Below, in pieces: positions 35,569-45,379 of a DNA stretch of 64,000 nt (positions are counted from its first letter, which is position 1; each line of letters opens with the position of its first letter). Under the pieces are notes generated by a model. That model was not told where the DNA came from. It searched no databases and was given only the letters and a program-made list of their open reading frames with translations. The stretch covers positions 2,986,501 through 3,050,500 of the forward strand of contig JARFIW010001215.1 in assembly GCA_036346225.1 (NCBI GenBank), read 5' to 3'. The stretch comes from Platerodrilus igneus. Taxonomy: Eukaryota > Arthropoda > Insecta > Coleoptera > Lycidae. A program made the translations under genes and the position numbers.

Positions 35569-35880
35569 TTTGTTGCTTTACTAATTGTGTTTTTAGTTGT
35601 TTTTCTTGTGAAATAGAAGTTGTTTATTAACTGTAGAGCAGTGTAGTTCTGATTACATTGGAAGGAAGATGCTTTTATATGTAACGTGTTTGATTGACAC
35701 AAGTGCGGTTTTAAGGTAATTGACTGACGGTTTTAGTGATACGCGTTGCTTTACTAATTGTTTTTGTTAATTTTCTGTTGGAAATAAAAGTGATAGAACT
35801 TGTTGACTCGACCGCACGTGCTTGTTTTACGGAACATTATTTTAGTGATACGCGTTGCTTTACTAATTGTGTTTTTTTGT
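35569..35880 (+). repeat. three spaced copies of a ttgctttactaattgt motif
   Basis: The words ttgctttactaattgtgttttt (35573), ttgctttactaattgttttt (35747) and ttgctttactaattgtgttttt (35856) recur, the last two preceded by gtgatacgcg. The spacing is 174 and 109 bases. They lie just upstream of an open frame behind a splice-acceptor-like sequence. This could be local tandem duplication or repeated sites; the function is unknown. Confidence 0.5.
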
Positions 35881-35916
35881 GGAGTTGTCTTTTTTATACT
35901 TGAACTGGGTGTGCGA

Positions 35917-36248
35917 TCTAGTTTCGTGGTCCTTTTCTTTTTATCAGAGTAGTTCATGCTTTGGATTATCCAAGTACAGTTGATACTGTAGTCTCTGAAT
36001 TTTCTAACCCCAAAGAATCTACAACAGATCTTTACTTGCGCAAATTTCGTTATTTGCGAAATATAACAGAGTACCGGTTTACAAAGGTATTGGTTGAAGT
36101 TTCTCACTGCTTTTTGGATGTTTGTGAAGATAATATACATTTGGTCCCCGTTGAAATTAAACTAGTGCTACAACATATTTCGAAATTATTGCCTCAGGAA
36201 ATAGAAGTAACAAGAAATTTATCAATGCTACATAGTTCCGTCGCGTGA
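35917..36248 (+). CDS. hypothetical open frame, possible terminal exon
   Basis: The frame is open from a TAG just before 35917 to the TGA at 36246-36248. Inside it, ttttctttttatcag (ends 35947) is a strong 3' splice-site-like sequence. An exon starting at 35948 would encode about 99 residues beginning VVHALDYPSTVDTVVSEF. The text is mixed and helix-like (LYLRKFRYLRNITEYRF, VEIKLVLQHISKLLPQE) and lacks any transposon motif. No ATG starts it. It is the best candidate for a host exon in the window, but I recognise no family and chance cannot be excluded. Confidence 0.3.
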
Positions 36249-36599
36249 TAATGTCTGTTGCTAACACCAGTGAAATACGTAGGTGTGATTAGGGTAACGT
36301 GTGATAAGTTCCATCAACACCCTCCCAGAAAAGGGTGAAGTGCTTCGCTAGTGCAGGACCTCGTGAATCACACACTTCAAATGCAAGGAATCGTTCCTGA
36401 AGGACTTTTTGTAAGTTGAACTATTTCCTACTTATTATTACTTTAAATATCTATCCGTTGTTTTGCCATATCTTCGTCGTTCTGATACCTTTTACAATAG
36501 ACTTGCCTGCGATTAAGAAAAAAAAAGAGAAAGTACAAAAAAATCAATACTGCTGAATTACTCCTATCAATTGTGTCTTACCTATTTATCTTTTGTTAA

Positions 36600-36969
36600 T
36601 ATTTTGTCTGATTTATGTTTAATTGGTGTGTGAGGAAACGTTTCTGCTACTCCCCAATATTACCTCACTTTGTACTAAAAATTTTTGTATTGCTTTTACC
36701 GTTGTTATATTATATAGATTATCTAAACAGTTTTTTTTACATTCTACCAAGTACTGAATAACTTAGACTTTGCATTGCAGGACTAATCTTTTTTTTTTAT
36801 TTCAGGTTTGCTATTCTAATTTCTTTTATTGCAGGTACTGTTACTAACTCCTTACCGCCGCATACATCATAGGTCAGTCTGCTCTCTACAACCCCCCCTA
36901 CTCTCCGATTGAGCCCGGTCAATTCTTTGATTTTCTTTGTGTTACGCACGGCTACGAAGAAACGTAACA
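36600..36969 (+). mobile_element. LTR 3' portion (gypsy-type) ending at 36969
   Basis: The sequence ends gaaacgtaaca and is followed, after taaat, by a classical tRNA-Lys-type primer-binding site, so this is the end of a 5' LTR. The LTR start was not located. A diverged relative lies reversed at 56270-56600, sharing actccccaatatta, ttatttcagg and ccgattgagcccg in order. Confidence 0.5.
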
Positions 36970-36975
36970 TAAATT

Positions 36976-36990
36976 TGGCGCCCAACGTGG
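36976..36990 (+). promoter_or_regulatory. retroelement primer-binding site (tRNA-Lys type)
   Basis: tggcgcccaacgtgg matches the known tRNA-Lys primer-binding sequence of many gypsy elements and retroviruses. It defines the LTR-internal boundary and the plus orientation of the element. No gag or pol follows downstream. Confidence 0.7.
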
Positions 36991-38230
36991 CAGCCGCTAA
37001 TTAACGTAACACTTAGCTGGCTGGAAGATCTCTTTAGAGGGACCTTTTTCTCTCAAAGCCATTTAACATCCTTTTTACCCTGGGCTTAAACGTCAAACAG
37101 GAACCCCTCGTAATCTATCGAGGCTCTGCCGCCAATAAGGTAGAGTAAACATACTATTTACCTTTTGAGGAATTTAGTATGTTACAATGTATATAAAATA
37201 TCTCGTGTATAGTTAGTTGGTCATTACGTTTTGAAAGTCCTATAGTAAATATAAATTTGTGTTATGTGAACGTGTATATTGTACCACCAGCTTGTATATA
37301 AATAGACAAAAGTGTAATAAATAAATTATAGTAGTGTTTAGTGTTGCTAAGAAGACTTCTGGTTAAGGATACTAGTGCTTGTCAGTAGCATTAGTGTGAT
37401 AGTATTTCATTGTTAATTGGACTGAAAATATCTATAAATAAGACACATACTGTTAATTAGACTTGTGAATAGTGAGTAATAAAGACTTGTTATAACTTGT
37501 TCTAAATTAGTGAAACGCGTTAGCGGTAGCCCGCTACAATATCAATCATATTTTTGGATAATGTAGTATGATTCAAATTTGCCGCCATCTAGTGATATTT
37601 TCAAGTTACCTTTTATAGTGTAAATCATAATTTTCATTCGTTGCTCTTAGTTTAAAAGACTATAGTATGTCCAATCTTTGTTTTAAGCAGTCGGAATTAT
37701 GTGTATATTTATACAACACCAACCAACCTCAATCAACTAAATAAATAATGAGTAATAATATATAGGAAGCCTATTTTAATTCAATAAAGAACTCTATAAA
37801 GGGTGTCGGAAGGATAAGAAATCCGATCCTCGTCTGTATCTAAACAACTGCAGTCGCACAAAGAAGCCTGTAATCAACAAAATGCCGCCAGAATTAGCAC
37901 TTCCACAGATTCAATTGTGCGGATTTCTACGTGTTTAATTGTATTGAATTTTGAATGTTGTACAACTATGAAGCAGATGTTCCTACGTTCCTCTAGTGTA
38001 CACTGAAGGAAGCAAATTGCTAGATTATATAATGATTAAGTTATTACTAAGAATTACGGTTTTGTTCCGAAATATAAATTTGAAAGTACCTTAATTGCCG
38101 TTGTGATTATTTATGTGATTATTTGTCGATTGTATTTGGCAAATTGAGGATTCGCCTTGTAAGGCTTGGAAAGTATAATTCCTTGAACTATATCGAATAT
38201 TATTGCTTAAAATTGTAGTGACAGAACTTT
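36991..38230. other. element internal remnant and unassigned sequence; possible LTR-like 37169-37544
   Basis: After the primer-binding site there is about 180 bases of leader-like sequence and no gag frame. 37169-37544 starts TGTTACAATG and ends gcccgctaca. It contains tatataaatag and aataaataaa boxes and could be a small LTR, but no second copy and no target duplication were seen. The rest is A+T-rich without recognised features. Confidence 0.3.
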
Positions 38231-38239
38231 GGAATTTGA

Positions 38240-39194
38240 AACGTAAGTATACATAAAGAAATTTTACAATTTTAGAAGGTTGTTCCTAATTGTGCTACGA
38301 AGGGTGCTCGATATGTATCGAGAATAACAAAAAGCAAAACTTAAGGTTTGAAACTTCATTACTGTTTTAAAAAAAATTTCTCCACGATGATTGATTGATA
38401 CACTTTTGCATAAGTTGGAACCAATTTTCATAGTATTTTTCCATTCCGATTGAGATATCTCTAAAACATGGAGTTTGAACACATCCGGCAGCTCCGTGGT
38501 GTAGTTGGTATGCGTGTGACTACTATGGCCAAAGTGCGGGGTTCAAATCCCGACACGGTCCACTTGAAAAATGTTAGGCTAGCATTTTTCACAAAAATAC
38601 GCCCTCGTTCGGATAAGAGGTAAAATGGAGGTCCCGTGTGTGAATGTTGTCACGCACGTTAAAGATCCCTACCTTGCATGCAACAGCAAGGGTTCGGTAA
38701 AATTCAATATTTCCAGGTAAAAAACACTCGCTTCCTGGCCAATGTAGTACCTTCGGGTAGAGCATTGAAAAATCAAATGTAGGGGGGTTTGAACGCATCA
38801 ACCACCTCTTCACGTGCGAAAAGAAAAAAGTGCCAAATCAGGAATATACGAAGGATGACCCATCAATTCGATATTTTGAGTGCTCAGTTAGCCACGTATT
38901 TGAACCGATGTGTGAGAGCTCGCATTGTTGCGATGGAAAATTTCTTATTTCTCCGAAAACTTGTGACAAACAAATGGTTGTATACCAAGCAGAGTTAACT
39001 GCTATACGATCCTCTAAAGCAACGGTCGTGACAGGTCCAGTTATTCCGAAAAACTGGCAAACATTTTCTTCGAAGTGCTTCGAGCGCGGTCAACTTTTGT
39101 TGGATTTCGCTTATCTTGGAAGACCCATATAGTCGACTGCTGTTTACTTTCGGGTTCACACGAATAAATCCAAGATTCATCACCTGTGTAGATG
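38240..39194 (-). pseudogene. mariner (DD34D-type) transposase relic, catalytic/C-terminal half
   Basis: Minus strand: TGDESWIYSCEPESKQQSTI and VFQDKRNPTKVDRARSTSKK (first catalytic Asp in GDES), then NSAWYTTICLSQVFGEIRN, then frameshifted remains of the second and third Asp regions (WVILRIFLI-like text for HPPYSPDLAP). After the SINE it ends FKLHVLEISQSEWKN. These are signatures of the common insect mariner transposase. A SINE (38486-38786) splits it, and the LTR element at 39195 separates it from its N-terminal half at 42907-43328. Multiple frameshifts make it dead. Confidence 0.8.
38486..38786 (+). mobile_element. tRNA-derived SINE, full length (TSD gtttgaacacatc)
   Basis: The head is tRNA-like: box A in gtggtgtagttggtatgcg and box B ggttcaaatcc, with a closing cccgacacggtcc. 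The family body follows (aaaaatgttaggctagcatt, gcacgttaaagatccctacc, gcttcctggccaatgtagta). 13-bp target duplications lie at 38473-38485 and 38787-38799 with one difference. It inserted into the mariner relic in the codons for DAFK. Confidence 0.85.
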
Positions 39195-39723
39195 TGTAAT
39201 GACAATTTACCGACGTAAACGTGACGTTTCAAATAGTTATAATTCAATTGTATGCCTACTACATGTTATGCTGTTTTCTTGGTTAATAAATACACAAATC
39301 GAATCGGCCAAGCAGCGGTATAAATCAACGCGCCTTTGCGAGAGAGATCAGTCTGCTTTGCCGACTCGTTCTGAAAGGTTAAAAACTCTTTTACTACCGT
39401 ACCCATAGCCAGTGTTAACTAGTTAGTACCTACCGCACCGTGCCCATTGCCGGTGCTTCGAACCCATAGACGTCGTGTCCATACTCAACGTCTACCCTCT
39501 TTTCTCGCTGTGCCCAAAGCCAGCTATTGCCACTACCGTGTCCATAGCCGCATTCAGCATTCCCCCGGTCTCGTGCCTATTGCCGATGCCCGGTATAAGG
39601 TTTGCCGTGCCCACTGTCGGCGCCCTTATACCTTGCTTCACCTACCTTAGTTTCTCTTGTCACAGAGCACGTCGGTAGACCTAGTAGTGCCATGCCGGTG
39701 ACTTAGGACAAGGTACATAACAT

Positions 39724-39737
39724 TGGTCACCCCGACG
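39724..39737 (+). promoter_or_regulatory. primer-binding site of element Y (tRNA-Trp-like)
   Basis: tggtcaccccgacg lies directly after the 5' LTR. It matches the complement of the tRNA-Trp 3' end (tggtgaccccgacg) with one mismatch. Use of a tRNA-Trp primer is known for CsRn1-type gypsy elements, which agrees with the gag relic downstream. Confidence 0.65.
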
Positions 39738-40068
39738 AAGTAGAGCACGCTACCTAAAAGTCATTTAAATTGGCGATCTCAACAAAAAAAAAAAACGCGC
39801 ACCAGACGGTTAACAAAATGATGATCCAAACAGAGAACATAACGCAAGGATAATTCCAACTCCGACAGAAAAGAGCACGCCATCACATTGGTGATCACGA
39901 CCAAGTAGGTGACATAACCGAAGTCGCCACGGTCACTATCTCAACGACCACGACAAAGGTTAGCAAACACCATTTGAACTCGGTCAACACATCTATCACC
40001 CCGACCAAGAAATACACGCAAACACCCGACACAAGAATAACAGTCACTACATTTATAAACCGACGAAC

Positions 40069-40800
40069 ATGGAAACTAACAAACAGCACGCGCAGGCATT
40101 AACCTCCGTCGAAACAGTCAACACCCAAATTGGATTAACAGAGTTCTAGAGGGCAACACCGGAGCAATGATTTCTACGAACAAAAGCTTCATTTGCAGCT
40201 CTCGGTATTCGATCCGAACAAACATGATATCGATTGTTAGTTTGTTAGAGCAATTATCAGCTAAAATCACAACACTATCAGAAAAGCCAGAGAATCAGCC
40301 ATATACTGATTTAAAAGTAGATATACTGCGCATATATGGGATCACGAAATAGGCAAAACTACGGAGGATATTGCACGGCTCGGCGATCAAAAACCATCAC
40401 AACTATTGGCAACGATGCGACATCTGGCCGGCACAGACGCCACTGTCGAAATCATCGCAATGTAGCTACACGTGTAACGCATTCTAGCTGCATTCGATTC
40501 CGACACACTAGACAAATAAGCGTTGTTAGCGGATAAAATGATGGATGTCAACGACGAAACATACACCCATGCCGTATCAGAAGATCCAGTTAGCAGAAAA
40601 CTGCATATGCTGACGGATCAAATGACACAGCTGCAAGACGTACTGCAGTAGTACATCGGACAAGTCGAGAAGACGGCTTTGCCGACGAAAGCGAGCTAAA
40701 CAATACACTTGCGCCAACGTACTATTACCACTCTCGCTTCGAGACAAGCCTAAGCGCTGTAGATCACCGTGTTCAAGAAAGACACAGAGTTATAATCTAA
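40069..40800 (+). pseudogene. gypsy (CsRn1-like) Gag relic in element Y
   Basis: Frames shift several times, but the order is recognisable: an ATG at 40069 with METNKQHAQALTS, then YTDLKVDIL, ARLGDQKPSQLLATMRHLAG, LLADKMMDVNDETYTHAVSE and a CRSPC remnant of the zinc-knuckle end. The GD-x-KPSQLL and LADKMM blocks are typical of CsRn1-clade Gag. At least three stops or frameshifts interrupt it. Protease, RT and integrase are missing, so Y could only have moved in trans. Confidence 0.6.
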
Positions 40801-40910
40801 AAAGCAAGACGTATCAAAGCTACAACGACAAACGTACGCCCCTATTCGGCAATAAGAGACCGCCAACGGCGAATAAGGACACCAGGCCAGCTTTTATTAG
40901 ACAAACAATT

Positions 40911-40920
40911 AGGGGAGGAG
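40911..40920 (+). promoter_or_regulatory. polypurine tract of element Y
   Basis: aggggaggag lies 3 bases before the 3' LTR start, where a plus-strand primer is expected. It supports the LTR boundary at 40924. Confidence 0.7.
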
Positions 40921-40995
40921 TATTGTAATGGCAAGTTATCGACGTCAACATGACGTTTCAAGTAGTTATTAGTTAATTGTATGGCTACTACATGT

Positions 40996-42356
40996 ACTAC
41001 GTACCTAGACGTAGCCAGAAGAAAAGTAAATACCAGGCTAACTACTAAACGCGGAGAGTGAGGGGATTCACCTACATACCAAGAAAACAAAAAAAAAGCA
41101 CGTTGCCCACGATTATCTATTAACAAATAAAAATAAATAAAGGATTCTGTACAAACAAGCAAAAGCAATAAATTAAGCGTTACTATTTCCAAGCAAACAA
41201 TTATGTGACACGAACAATTTAGTACTTTAGATACGAAGTGCGCATCTCGCATTTTACACAAAATAAAGGTAATCAGTAGTAGATAAACTTTTGAGAGCTT
41301 TTGTCAAGCGTTTTGTTGTTAAAATTGCACCTAATACTTTTTGTAAAATAAACTAATCAGTAGGAAAAAATTAACGTGTGAGAGCTTTTATCCAACATTC
41401 TTTTAAATTGTACATATTACCGTTTGTAAAATAAACCAATCAGTAGAAAAGAATAAGCGTGTGTCTGCCAAACATTTTAACAATGGTACATCACACCTGT
41501 AAAGCGATAATATCGATTCGCAGCAACAAACAATAGTCCTATAGTGTCACGTTTCTTATCACGTAACTACACCAAACGCTGAAACGGAATATGCCATTGA
41601 CATTTACAAAAGAAAACAAATTGTATACTTGTATGTGTCTGTATACTTAGCTTGCAAACCGTCGGGGGTGAGTCAGCACAGCAACGCCACGGTCATCGGG
41701 AACTATGTACCTTGTTACCGTAACGGCACTAGCGATCTACAGGCAACGGCAGTTGATCTGTGGCAAAGAACAGTTGGGTTTACATACAAAAAAGAACCAA
41801 TTTGGCTTCCAGCTAAGAGCTAAAAAGAGAATCTAATTAGAATGGGTAAGCGCGGGAAAACTCACCAGTACACACAAGCTACCTCCTACTTGTCGAACAA
41901 AAAAACGTGCATTGCTTTTGAAGTACTGTGACGAATGATGTAGAAAATATTTCAACGCACAAGCTGCAGAGTCAAATTCAAAGTGGGTTCAAATAACATG
42001 AGTTCGAACTGCGATCCTTGCGTTATCAAAGCACGATTAGCAAAACTGGAAAACACGCTATCAAATAATAGTAGGATCGATCATTTCGGCAAGTCCTTAA
42101 ATGGGAGACACCACAGAAAGGAAGGTTTAACAAATTACCTGATACCTAAAACAAGGCATAAACTATTTAATTTATCGAATAAATTTTGTTTTAAGAGCAG
42201 AGTGGATTTGAGTTAAAATTATCATAAGCGGGCTTATACTGAACAGGTACACTATATAGGGTGTTGTTGAAAAATTTAAGAATTGAAACGAAGTTTAGTC
42301 GAATTAACAAGAGAGAAAAATAGGGTAATTAATTCATGCTGAAAATAAACGTAACA
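40996..42356 (-). mobile_element. noncoding element X, copy 2, inside the 3' LTR of Y (TSD catgt)
   Basis: It interrupts the 3' LTR of Y: catgt at 40991-40995 is repeated at 42357-42361, and removing X restores the LTR. The reverse complement begins TGTTACGTTT and matches 21985-23190. About 1.36 kb, with no ORF showing family motifs. An LTR-like TGTTACG start and a 5-bp duplication suggest a solo LTR, but the other end (..acgtagt) lacks the usual CA, so the class is open. Confidence 0.75.
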
Positions 42357-42906
42357 CATGTTATACCGCTTTTTTTGGTTAATAAATACACAAATCGATT
42401 CGGACAAGCAGCGCTATAAATCCACGCTTTTGCGAGTCTGCTTTGCCGACTCGCTCTTGAAGGTTAAAGACTCTTACTACTGTGCCCTTAGCCAGTGTTA
42501 AATAGTTAGTACCTACCTACCTGCCGCACCGTGCCCATAGCTGGTGCTCAAACCCATAGACGTCGTGCCCATAGCCGACGTCTACTCTCTTTTCTTGCAG
42601 CGCTCAAAGGCAGCTATTACCCCTGCCGTGCCCGTAGCTGGCATTCAGCATCGCCCAGTGTCATGCCCATTACCGACGCCAATAACCCCGGTAAAAGGTT
42701 CGCCGTGCCTATTGTCGGCGTCCATATACCTTCCTTCACCTACCTTAGTTTTCTCTTGTCACAGAACACGTCGGTAGACCTAGACTCGCGTAACAGAGCC
42801 AGTAGGTCTAGCAACGGCTAGACCACTGTAGTATCGCACTGGATACTAGTTAATGACCGTTGTCCACTGCCACGCCGGTGACTTAGGTCAAGGTACATAA
42901 CAGATG

Positions 42907-43328
42907 TTATACACTGTGTTTGATGCACTGGAATCCTATTTTTTGAGCATTTCTATGCATCAATCAACACGAGTCTTTCTTGAGCGATAGTAAAATTATG
43001 TAGGATTCAACGCGCACATAGCTTTTTCACAGATAAAATGTTCATGTAATGTCGAATGTATACTTGTCATACTAATGCCTATGGATGTCTGAATCTCACA
43101 ATAAGTCGCATCACGATCTTGCATTATCAAATCGCGCACAGCCGATTTCGAACGACCTTCTATAAATTCATCCTCTAGCGAATTACAAACACGATTGAAT
43201 TCGCTATACCAACGATATACAGTGGTTTTAGTTAGAGCTTCTTCCCCAAAAGTGAAATAAGTTGATTCAGGCACTGTTATCAAGATAATCCTGAAAATCG
43301 TAAAAAAATATCGCACGAAAATGTTCAC
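42907..43328 (-). pseudogene. mariner transposase relic, N-terminal half
   Basis: The minus strand reads VPESTYFTFGEEALTKTTVY, RWYSEFNRVCNSLEDEFIEG, RSKSAVRDLIMQDRDATYCE and ISMTSIHSTLHEHF, the paired helix-turn-helix region of mariner transposases. Degraded text (KTRVD, CIEML) leads up to the LTR insertion. It joins 38240-39194 across element Y. Terminal inverted repeats of this mariner were not found. Confidence 0.75.
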
Positions 43329-43499
43329 CAGTTAATTCCATTGTTTGGCCGAGACGAAATTTTCAACTCAATCAAAACAAAACAAATAGTGTTCATATGA
43401 CAAAATGTTATAAGTATGTATACTGTCAAAAATGTCAAACGTTAGGTTAGAAACGTCAGATCGCACCTCGCAACACAAGTGTTGTCAGTTCCCGATACA

Positions 43500-44060
43500 T
43501 GTAGAGCACCTCTCGTAACCTATTCTATCTCTTCATCGTTTGCATTGCTGGCAGGCATGTAGACCTGCACTATTGTGGTGGGTTGTGGCTTTGTTCCTAT
43601 CTTTACTACTACAATTCTTCGTTATGTTGTTCATAATAACTGGCTCTCTGCTCTATTTCCTTTTCATTTTTGAACCACTCGCGATAGTCCTCTATTGAGT
43701 TTTGTGTTAGTAATTTTGTATTTTCCTGACCAAAAATCTTGCGCTTATTGCAGCGTCCTTACTAATCCCAACTGCATCTAACTCCAGCCTATCCATTTCC
43801 CTTTTCAAGTTTTCCAATCTACCACTACATTTCATACGCCTGATATTCTACATTCCGTCTTGTACAAAATGCTGTGTTTGTCCTTTGCAATGACTCCTCT
43901 CGAGTACTCCCTATCCGGAGACCCAAACGGGGTACTATTTTGCCTCCGGAATATTTTACCCGGGGGGATGTCATCGTCTATAAGCCATACAGATAGCTGT
44001 ATATCCTTGCCAGTTAAGAAATATTCTAATTCATTTTTTGTCGGAAAAAGATGTGCAAAT
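43500..44060 (-). pseudogene. APE-type LINE endonuclease relic
   Basis: On the minus strand, LENLKREMDRLELDAVGISK corresponds to the LINE APE endonuclease motif LxxLKxEMxxLxxDIxGISE. Surrounding text matches the copy at 61380-62140 (the cctccggaat and gatgycatc blocks recur in both). It is cut by the DD41D mariner element at 44062. Its short open frames on either strand are not genes. Confidence 0.5.
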
Positions 44061-44061
44061 A

Positions 44062-45376
44062 CAGTATTGCCCGAAATAAACAGTACTGAAACTAAGTTGG
44101 CGGTGTTTTTATGCATGCGCTGCCACACTCAAGTTAGCTAGTATAGACCTGTCAAGTAAACCTCAAACAAGTAATTAGTAGGGCCTAATTGTTAAAAATG
44201 GTGTTAAGTACAGAGGAGAAAGTGTTTCTGGTAGAGCATTATTTTCGTTCATACGGAATCGGCCGACATAATGGTGCAAGTTTGCTATACGTGTCTGATC
44301 AATTCACACAAAGGTTTAATAAACGTTCTCCAAGTAATGCTGTAATTTTGAAGGTTATTGAAAAGTTTAGAAATACAGGTAGTGTATTGTGCCAACGAAA
44401 AGGAAACTCGGGGCGTCCCAGGACAGTTAACAACAACAATAACCATGAACGTGTTTTTGAGCAAATCTTAGAAAATCCGAAAGTCAGCCAGGCAAGGACA
44501 GCGTTACAACTTGATTTAAAAAGAACTTCCTTTCAAAGAATTCTGAAGGAGCTGGGTACATTTTCGTATGTGATTCAGGTACATCAACACCTACATCCTC
44601 GGGATTATCGCAGTAGAGTGGAATATTGCGCCAGAATTCTCGCGTTACTGTATGAAAATCCTGAATTTTTGAAAAATGTTTGGTTTTCAGACGAAGCACA
44701 TTTTCACTTGTCAGGCTATGTGAATCGTCGCACAAATCGTTTTTTGGGCTTTGCCAGACCCGATGAGGTTCAAGAGGTTCCTTTACATAGTGAAAAAGTG
44801 AGTGTCTGGTGTGCTGTTTCCGGACACAGAATCATTGGTCCGTACTTTTTCGAAGAGGATGGTAGGCAAGTCACACTTAATCAACAGAGGTACAGACAAA
44901 TTTTAACACGATTTATCCCTGATCTACGTCAATTCTGTCGTGCACGTAACTTGGCATTTCGAAACCAATTTTTTCAGCAGGACGGGGCAACTTGCCATAC
45001 TGCTGCCGCAATTCGTCAATTTCTTCAAGAACATTTTCCAAGCAAATTCATATCACGATTTACTGACTTCCCTTATCCTTCACATTCTCCAGACCTCACA
45101 CCTCCAGACGCATACATTTGGGGCATGGCTAAAAATGCCGTTTTCAAACGGGCACCACAAACCATCGATGAATTAAAGGATGCCGTTAGAGTCTTCTTCG
45201 CAGCCCTGAGACAACCCTTATTCAATAACATGACCAGAAACTTAGAACATCGTTATGAAGTCTGTCTCGAACGAGGAGGTGCACATTTAGAACATATAAT
45301 AAAGTGTCAATAATATGTATTTTTTAAATATACAAAACAATTACAATTTCAGTACTGTTTATTTTGGGCAATACTG
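44062..45376 (+). mobile_element. apparently intact mariner-superfamily transposon (DD41D, rosa-like)
   Basis: The terminal inverted repeats are about 30 bp (cagtattgccc...cagtactgaaa) with one mismatch (position 44073). They are flanked by TA at 44060-44061 and 45377-45378, the expected TA target duplication. Total length is 1315 bp, typical for Tc1/mariner. It encloses one uninterrupted transposase frame. Near-identical TIRs and an intact ORF imply a recent insertion. It landed in an older LINE endonuclease relic. Confidence 0.93.
44198..45313 (+). CDS. Tc1/mariner-superfamily transposase, DD41D type
   Basis: 371 residues from ATG 44198 (context aaaatgg) to TAA 45311-45313. An upstream in-frame TTG at 44189 is not the likely start. 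The N-terminal half carries paired helix-turn-helix DNA-binding text (EKVFLVEHYFRSYGIGRHNG, VILKVIEKFRNTGSV, then a GRPRTV linker). The DDE catalytic residues are SDEAHFHLSGYV (first Asp), FQQDGATCHT (second Asp) and SPDLTPPDAYIWG. Counting from the QDG Asp to the PPD Asp gives 41 intervening residues, the DD41D spacing known for rosa-type elements. All three acidic residues and the ORF are intact, so it could be active, acting on its own terminal repeats by cut-and-paste. Confidence 0.92.
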   Translation: MVLSTEEKVFLVEHYFRSYGIGRHNGASLLYVSDQFTQRFNKRSPSNAVILKVIEKFRNTGSVLCQRKGNSGRPRTVNNNNNHERVFEQILENPKVSQARTALQLDLKRTSFQRILKELGTFSYVIQVHQHLHPRDYRSRVEYCARILALLYENPEFLKNVWFSDEAHFHLSGYVNRRTNRFLGFARPDEVQEVPLHSEKVSVWCAVSGHRIIGPYFFEEDGRQVTLNQQRYRQILTRFIPDLRQFCRARNLAFRNQFFQQDGATCHTAAAIRQFLQEHFPSKFISRFTDFPYPSHSPDLTPPDAYIWGMAKNAVFKRAPQTIDELKDAVRVFFAALRQPLFNNMTRNLEHRYEVCLERGGAHLEHIIKCQ

Positions 45377-45379
45377 TAT

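Larger units (their letters stand above)
39195..42902 (+). mobile_element. LTR element Y: 5' LTR, gag relic, interrupted 3' LTR (TSD gatg)
   Basis: The 5' LTR is 39195-39722 (tgtaatgacaa...acataaca). The 3' LTR starts at 40924 (tgtaatggcaa), is split after 40995 by element X, and resumes to 42902 (...acataaca). The duplication gatg flanks it at 39191-39194 and 42903-42906. A TATA-like gcggtataaatc lies in the LTRs (39322 region and 42415 region). The 3' LTR has about 85 extra bases near 42780-42870. Between the LTRs only about 1.2 kb remains; pol is deleted. It inserted into the mariner transposase, whose reading continues across the flanks (NI then YTGDESW). Confidence 0.88.

Noticed and set aside
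36838..36969. A complete 132-bp LTR (tgttacta...cgtaaca).
   Set aside because: The start is arbitrary; homology with 56270-56600 extends further left, so the LTR must be longer.
38491..38562. Sequences that fold like tRNAs (also near 50940, 53370, 57612, 61731).
   Set aside because: Each is the head of a SINE with the same body and, in several, target duplications; none is a functional tRNA gene.
38789..39132. Plus-strand open frames of 69 and 100 codons.
   Set aside because: Antisense to the mariner transposase relic, which has clear family motifs on the minus strand.
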